Source: Thiotrichales bacterium (GTDB taxonomy: Bacteria; Pseudomonadota; Gammaproteobacteria; Thiomicrospirales; Thiomicrospiraceae). From it: a stretch of DNA of 18,549 bases. The notes beneath the pieces were generated by a model. That model was not told the origin of the DNA. It searched no databases and worked only from the letters and a program-made list of their open reading frames with translations. Made by a program: the position numbers and the translations under genes. Shown here in pieces: positions 14,397 through 18,549 of this stretch (positions are counted from its first letter, which is position 1; each line of letters opens with the position of its first letter). The stretch is from assembly GCA_014763835.1 (NCBI GenBank), contig JACXUQ010000005.1:1-18549 (forward strand), written 5' to 3'.

Positions 14397-16058
14397 TTAC
14401 ATTTTGTCTTTGAAAAGATCGCCAAAAGTCGTGGCTGCAGTCGCAGACTGATCAGTGTAGTCTTTGATAGCATCCGCTTCTTCTTGAGCTTCTTTTGCTT
14501 TAACAGACAAAGAGATAGAACGGTTTTTGCGGTCGATGTTAGTGATCTTAGCAGAAACCTTGTCGCCTTCTTTCAGCACAGAAGAAGCATCACGAGTATC
14601 TTCCATCAACTCAGAAGCACGCAGGTAACCTTCCACTTCTGGACCTAGATCAATCACAGCACCTTTCTCGTCTACAGACTTAACAGTCCCTTCAACAATG
14701 CTGTTTTTACCGTTATCAGCTACAAACTGGCTGAAAGGATCCTGCTCCAACTGTTTCAAGCCTAGAGAGATACGCTCACGCTCTGGATCGATAGATAGAA
14801 TGATAGTTTCTAGCTCATCACCTTTTTTGAATTCGCGAATCGCTTCTTCACCAGTTTGGTTCCAAGAGATATCAGTCAGGTGAACCAAACCATCGATACC
14901 ACCTTCTAGACCGATAAAGATACCGAAGTCAGTGATTGATTTGATGTTACCTTTGATCTTGTCGCCTTTAGCATGCGTTGCAGAGAAGCTTTCCCATGGG
15001 TTAACAGTGCACTGCTTGATAGACAGAGAAATACGACGACGCTCTTGATCAACATCCAGAATCTTAACGCGAACGTCTTGACCCAGGTGAACCACTTTAG
15101 AAGGATGAATGTTACGGTTAGTCCAATCCAACTCAGACGTGTGAACCAAACCTTCGATACCGTCTTCGATCTCAATGAAAGCACCGTAGTCAGTGATGTT
15201 AGCCACTTTACCAGCTGCTTCAGAACCGATTGGGTAACGCGCAACCATATCCGCCCATGGATCTTCTTCCAACTGCTTCAGACCCAGAGATACGCGGTTA
15301 CGCTCTTTGTCGAACTTAAGAACCTTAACTTCGATTTCATCGCCAACCTGAACGATTTCAGATGGGTGGTTAACACGGCGCCATGCCATATCGGTAATGT
15401 GCAACAGACCGTCAACACCACCAAGATCAATGAACGCACCGTAGTCAGTAAGATTCTTGACGATACCTTTAAGTACAGTACCTTCTTCCATGTTAGACAA
15501 CAACGCTTCGCGTTCTGCAGAACTTTCTTGTTCGATCACTGCACGACGAGAAACAACCACGTTGTTACGCTTACGATCCAACTTGACCAGCTTAGCTTCA
15601 ACCTCTTTACCTTCCAAGAAGCCGAAATCACGGATAGGACGAACATCCACAAGTGAACCTGGCAGGAAGCCGCGCACACCGTCAACATCAACAGTCAAGC
15701 CGCCTTTAACCTTACCAGTAACCAATGCCATAACGACATCGCCAGCTTCCATAGCTGCTTCCAATTTGTCCCAAGTCTTAGCACGCTTCGCTTTCTCACG
15801 TGACAGGCGAGTTTCACCCATACCGTCTTCCAGAGACTCTAGGTAAACTTCAACCTCATCACCAACAGCAACTTCAAGTTCGCCGTTAGCGTTTAGGAAT
15901 TGGCTTTTAGGAATGGCTGACTCAGATTTCATACCGGCGTCAACCAAAACAGTTTCTTTGTCGATACCAACAACTGTACCGATAATCAAAGTACCTGCGT
16001 TAAATCTGTCTTGTTGTAAAGACTCTTCAAATAGTTCCGCGAAGGATAGTTCACTCAT
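14397..16058 (-). CDS. rpsA: Ribosomal protein bS1
   Basis: This 553-residue protein is close to E. coli S1. It binds mRNA on the small subunit and helps initiate translation. Six S1 (OB-fold) repeats lie at about 21-87, 104-170, 191-259, 276-346, 363-433 and 450-518. Repeats 3 to 6 show the usual VxNITDYGAFIxLxxGxxGLxHxSE-type signature. The true start is the ATG at 16058 (MSELSFAELFEESL); the longer frame from a TTG at 16115 is not family-like. No Shine-Dalgarno sequence precedes the ATG, as in the S1-autoregulated rpsA of E. coli. It is separated from cmk by a terminator and from ihfB by about 190 bases. Confidence 0.97.
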   Translation of the reverse strand: MSELSFAELFEESLQQDRFNAGTLIIGTVVGIDKETVLVDAGMKSESAIPKSQFLNANGELEVAVGDEVEVYLESLEDGMGETRLSREKAKRAKTWDKLEAAMEAGDVVMALVTGKVKGGLTVDVDGVRGFLPGSLVDVRPIRDFGFLEGKEVEAKLVKLDRKRNNVVVSRRAVIEQESSAEREALLSNMEEGTVLKGIVKNLTDYGAFIDLGGVDGLLHITDMAWRRVNHPSEIVQVGDEIEVKVLKFDKERNRVSLGLKQLEEDPWADMVARYPIGSEAAGKVANITDYGAFIEIEDGIEGLVHTSELDWTNRNIHPSKVVHLGQDVRVKILDVDQERRRISLSIKQCTVNPWESFSATHAKGDKIKGNIKSITDFGIFIGLEGGIDGLVHLTDISWNQTGEEAIREFKKGDELETIILSIDPERERISLGLKQLEQDPFSQFVADNGKNSIVEGTVKSVDEKGAVIDLGPEVEGYLRASELMEDTRDASSVLKEGDKVSAKITNIDRKNRSISLSVKAKEAQEEADAIKDYTDQSATAATTFGDLFKDKM

Positions 16059-16162
16059 GGATAAATACCAAATAGTTGTACATAACCGATCGTAATTCTC
16101 AGATGGGGGTATCAAAAAACAGTCGGGTCAGTTAATCATCGCCAGCTTCCCAACTAGCTGGC
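16059..16162 (-). promoter_or_regulatory. rpsA leader and promoter region
   Basis: These roughly 100 bases between the cmk terminator and rpsA must hold the rpsA promoter and leader. A plausible minus-strand promoter is TTTTGA with TACGAT at 17-base spacing, of moderate quality. At 16141-16162 a 7-base-pair hairpin (GCCAGCT / AGCTGGC, 8-base loop) lies upstream of that promoter and lacks a T-run. No Shine-Dalgarno sequence is seen before the start codon. Confidence 0.4.
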
Positions 16163-16202
16163 ACAAAAAACAAAATCCCTGCTCTCAAAAAAGAGCAAGG
16201 AT
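16163..16202 (-). terminator. Intrinsic terminator after cmk
   Basis: The arms 16175-16184 and 16193-16202 form a 10-base-pair stem on the minus strand, with one G-U pair and an 8-base loop. It is followed by a T-rich tail (complement of 16163-16174, containing a run of six T). It lies about 38 bases after the cmk stop and ends the tyrA-aroA-cmk transcript before rpsA. Confidence 0.85.
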
Positions 16203-16240
16203 CAAAATAAATAAACAATTCAATGAGTTAGCACAAAAAC

Positions 16241-16924
16241 TTATTTGAGAATTGCTTTTTCCCGCAATAAATTTTCTGCCTGACTGCAAACCTGGTCGAT
16301 ATTCAAATCACTCGTATCAATAATGATCGCATCATCCGCAGGCTTTAAAGGCGAAGCGGCGCGCGTTGAATCACGCTCGTCTCTTTCTTTAATGTCTTGA
16401 ATTATTTGATCTATGTTAGCACTAAGCCCCTGATTTTTCAACTGATTAACACGTCTTTCTGCGCGCACTTCTGCGGAGGCGGTCAAATACAGCTTAAGTG
16501 TCGCCCCTGGAAACACCACCGTACCCATATCACGCCCATCCGCAATCAACCCCGGCGCCTTGGCAAACGCCTTTTGACGCGCCAGCAGGGCCACACGCAC
16601 TTCAGGAATCGCCGCCACCTTGGAGGCGACTGCCGCCACCTCCTCATTACGCACTTTGGAGGTCACATCCTCGCCGTCATACAGAATAGAGGTTGCTACA
16701 AATTCGACCGGCAAGGCTTGCGCCAAACTCACCAGGCCGGGTAGATCGTCCAGCGCCAGGGCATTTCTAATCGCGCCATAGGCCAAAGCGCGATAAATGG
16801 CTCCGCTATCCAGAAAATGAAACTGCGTTTTGCAGGTTAAATACTGCGCAAGCGTACCCTTGCCAACGCCACTTGGACCGTCAATCGTGACAATCGGAAT
16901 CAGATTCGTTTCGGGCGCCCCCAT
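16241..16924 (-). CDS. cmk: Cytidylate kinase
   Basis: This 227-residue enzyme phosphorylates CMP and dCMP with ATP. The P-loop is GPSGVGKGT (16-24). The CMP-binding residues lie in FLDSGAIYRALA (37-48) and in ADGRDMGTVVFP (128-139), and the lid contains RDERDSTR (181-188). Length matches E. coli Cmk. The start follows the aroA stop by two bases and uses a GGAGAG ribosome-binding site within the end of aroA, which shows tight coupling. The order aroA-cmk-rpsA is typical of gammaproteobacteria. Confidence 0.97.
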   Translation of the reverse strand: MGAPETNLIPIVTIDGPSGVGKGTLAQYLTCKTQFHFLDSGAIYRALAYGAIRNALALDDLPGLVSLAQALPVEFVATSILYDGEDVTSKVRNEEVAAVASKVAAIPEVRVALLARQKAFAKAPGLIADGRDMGTVVFPGATLKLYLTASAEVRAERRVNQLKNQGLSANIDQIIQDIKERDERDSTRAASPLKPADDAIIIDTSDLNIDQVCSQAENLLREKAILK

Positions 16925-16926
16925 GA

Positions 16927-18267
16927 TTAACTCTCCTTCACCGCTTCAACCTGCATCCCAACCTGATTAATCAACTGCAGGAAAACCGGGAAAGAGGTAT
17001 TTACATTGGCGCAATCGTCAATCACTAGCTGATCAACGGCATTCAAACCGGCTACCGTCATCGCCATCGAGATGCGGTGATCGTGATGACTCAAAATAAC
17101 CGCCTTTTGCACACACTGCTTACCGCCCTTGATAATCATACCGTCTGCTGTCGGCTGGGCATCAATGCCCACCGCCTGCAAGGCATCTGCCATCACCTGA
17201 ATACGGTCTGACTCTTTAACGCGCAGCTCTTCCGCGCCCGTCAACACCGTTGTACCTTCAGCATGTGCCGCCGCCACAAACAACACCGGGAATTCGTCAA
17301 TCGCCAGCGGCACCAACTCTTCGGGAATTTCAATCCCCTTCAAAGGCGCATATCTGATATGTACATCCGCAACCGGTTCACCACCGACTTCATGGAAGTT
17401 TTCGAGGGTGATATTCGCGCCCATCAGTTTCAGAATATCCACCACGCCAGTACGCGTAGGATTCATGCCGACATGCTCAATCACCAAGTCCGAACCCGGA
17501 CTCACTGCGGCAGCCACCATAAAAAACGCGGCCGATGAAATATCCGAAGGCACATCGATATGACGCGCCGTTAATTTGCCGCCACCTTGCAAACAGGCCT
17601 GGGTACGCGAAGCATCGAGTTTATTGGTGATCACCTCGTAACCGAAACCATTCAACATACGCTCGGTATGATCGCGCGTTGGCGCAGGTTCCAATGCACA
17701 GGTCTGGCCGTGGGCATACAGTCCCGCCAACAACACACAGGATTTAACCTGTGCGCTGGCCATCGGCAAGGTATAGTCGATCGCCTTCAAGGCGCCGCCG
17801 GTACCGTAAATCTTCATCGGCAAAGTACCGCCCTCTGCGGTTTCGATCTTGGCACCCATCAATCCCAAAGGATCCGTCACCCGTTTCATCGGACGCTTGG
17901 ACAAGGAGGCATCGCCAATCAACTCGCAGTCAAAATCCTGTCCGACCAAAATACCTGCCAACAGACGGGTTGAAGTACCCGAGTTACCCATATCCATCGG
18001 CTTTTGCGGCTTTTTCAGTCCGCGCAGCCCCACCCCGTGAATTGTGACATTACCGTTGTCCGGACCTTCGATCTGCACCCCCATGTCTTTGAACGCCTGC
18101 AGCGTAGCCAGCGCATCCGCCCCTTCCAGGAAACCTGTGACCGTTGTCGTTCCTTCGGCGATGGCCCCCAACATAATGCTGCGGTGAGAAATGGATTTGT
18201 CCCCCGGCACACGAATGCGTCCTTTAACGGTACCGCCGGGTTGAACGATAAACTTTACATTTGCCAT
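16927..18267 (-). CDS. aroA: 5-enolpyruvylshikimate-3-phosphate synthase, class II type
   Basis: This 446-residue enzyme joins shikimate 3-phosphate and phosphoenolpyruvate, the sixth shikimate-pathway step. Active-site stretches are GDKSISHR (22-29), GNSGTSTR (94-101), RPMKR (125-129), DEFP (324-327), KESDR (351-355) and HDHR (395-398). It carries all four motifs used to define class II enzymes: GDKS, SAQVK (171-175), RDHTE (198-202) and NPTR (269-272). The residue aligned with Ala100 of the Agrobacterium CP4 enzyme is G97 here, so strong glyphosate tolerance should not be assumed. It follows tyrA by 46 bases and precedes cmk by two. The ATG at 18267 (MANVKFIVQPGG) fits family starts. Confidence 0.96.
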   Translation of the reverse strand: MANVKFIVQPGGTVKGRIRVPGDKSISHRSIMLGAIAEGTTTVTGFLEGADALATLQAFKDMGVQIEGPDNGNVTIHGVGLRGLKKPQKPMDMGNSGTSTRLLAGILVGQDFDCELIGDASLSKRPMKRVTDPLGLMGAKIETAEGGTLPMKIYGTGGALKAIDYTLPMASAQVKSCVLLAGLYAHGQTCALEPAPTRDHTERMLNGFGYEVITNKLDASRTQACLQGGGKLTARHIDVPSDISSAAFFMVAAAVSPGSDLVIEHVGMNPTRTGVVDILKLMGANITLENFHEVGGEPVADVHIRYAPLKGIEIPEELVPLAIDEFPVLFVAAAHAEGTTVLTGAEELRVKESDRIQVMADALQAVGIDAQPTADGMIIKGGKQCVQKAVILSHHDHRISMAMTVAGLNAVDQLVIDDCANVNTSFPVFLQLINQVGMQVEAVKES

Positions 18268-18313
18268 AAGATTTTCTTCAATTACATTTAAATTCAGTAG
18301 GTTAAAACGGAAA

Positions 18314-18549
18314 TCAATCCATTTTTTTCAAAATATGCTTATCGCGAGCGGTTTTCGCCTCATGAAACAAGGCGTATAAGGCATCGCCATCCTGCTGTTC
18401 GATCAACTCGATCATATGCCCGATTGCCTGCTGGTAATGACGCAGCCATTTGCTGATCGCCTTGCCATTGCTTAACGCGATATCACGCCACATCACCGCA
18501 TCACTCGACGCGATGCGGGTAAAATCCCGGAAACCGCCGGCGGTGTATT
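18314..18549 (-). CDS. tyrA: Prephenate dehydrogenase, C-terminal part (cut by window edge)
   Basis: The open frame runs in from the window edge (first full codon at 18547) and encodes the last 78 or so residues. TAGGFRDFTRIASSDAVMWR is a hallmark of prephenate / arogenate dehydrogenases (TyrA), followed by a helical tail ending in HILKKMD. The enzyme oxidatively decarboxylates prephenate on the way to tyrosine. The frame does not begin at the internal GTG or ATG near 18493-18496; the gene is simply truncated by the window. The tyrA-aroA-cmk order supports the call. Confidence 0.9.
   Translation of the reverse strand, partial: YTAGGFRDFTRIASSDAVMWRDIALSNGKAISKWLRHYQQAIGHMIELIEQQDGDALYALFHEAKTARDKHILKKMD

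Noticed and set aside
14973..15656. 227-codon plus-strand open frame inside rpsA
   Set aside because: Antisense shadow of the repeated S1 domains.
16059..16115. Longer rpsA frame starting from a TTG at 16115
   Set aside because: The extra residues are unlike S1, and the ATG at 16058 begins with the family-typical MSELSFAELFEESL.
16141..16162. Hairpin GCCAGCT / AGCTGGC as a second cmk terminator
   Set aside because: No T-run follows on the minus strand; the hairpin at 16175-16202 already serves as terminator.

Overview
The window looks like a chromosomal segment of a gammaproteobacterium, on gene content and order (tyrA-aroA-cmk-rpsA-ihfB-lapA-pyrF, then rpsF-rpsR-membrane protein-rplI, then dnaB-alr). 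The protein sequences suggest a marine sulfur oxidiser of the Thiomicrospira / Hydrogenovibrio / Thiomicrorhabdus kind, but that is an impression without a database search. Nothing looks mobile: no insertion sequence, phage gene, tRNA, rRNA or CRISPR array is visible, and almost all space is coding.

Left part (1-4946), plus strand except for one gene. A likely operon runs bicupin protein - OmpR-type response regulator - membrane histidine kinase. The regulator and kinase strongly resemble the PdsR/PdsS pair of the proteobacterial dedicated sortase system, but no sortase or sortase substrate is in view. Facing this operon is a SPOR-domain cell-envelope protein (minus) with a clear terminator in the convergent gap. 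Divergent from the SPOR gene is a 42-residue membrane peptide too short for usual gene callers, whose end overlaps the end of the next gene.

Middle part (4940-10368), all minus and read from high to low coordinates: dnaB - alr - Nudix (ADP-ribose pyrophosphatase type) - unknown small membrane protein - MATE efflux protein - YchJ-like SEC-C protein. Gaps are -17 to +14 bases, so this is probably one transcript. It joins DNA replication, D-alanine supply and housekeeping or stress functions.

Right part (10550-18549), all minus: (i) rpsF-rpsR-DUF2232-like membrane protein-rplI, with a near-consensus promoter at the 5' end and an intrinsic terminator at the 3' end; (ii) lapA-pyrF, from which lapB is missing compared with the E. 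coli order; (iii) ihfB, closed by a strong terminator; (iv) rpsA, with its own leader and no Shine-Dalgarno sequence; (v) the tail of tyrA, then aroA and cmk, closed by a terminator. AroA is of the class II (CP4-like) type by motif.

Most of the window is ordinary housekeeping DNA. The parts worth a second look are the Pds-like two-component system wired to a bicupin, the 42-residue membrane peptide, the insertion in DnaB, the repeat-rich rpsF promoter and leader, the absence of lapB, and several inverted or direct repeats at promoters.
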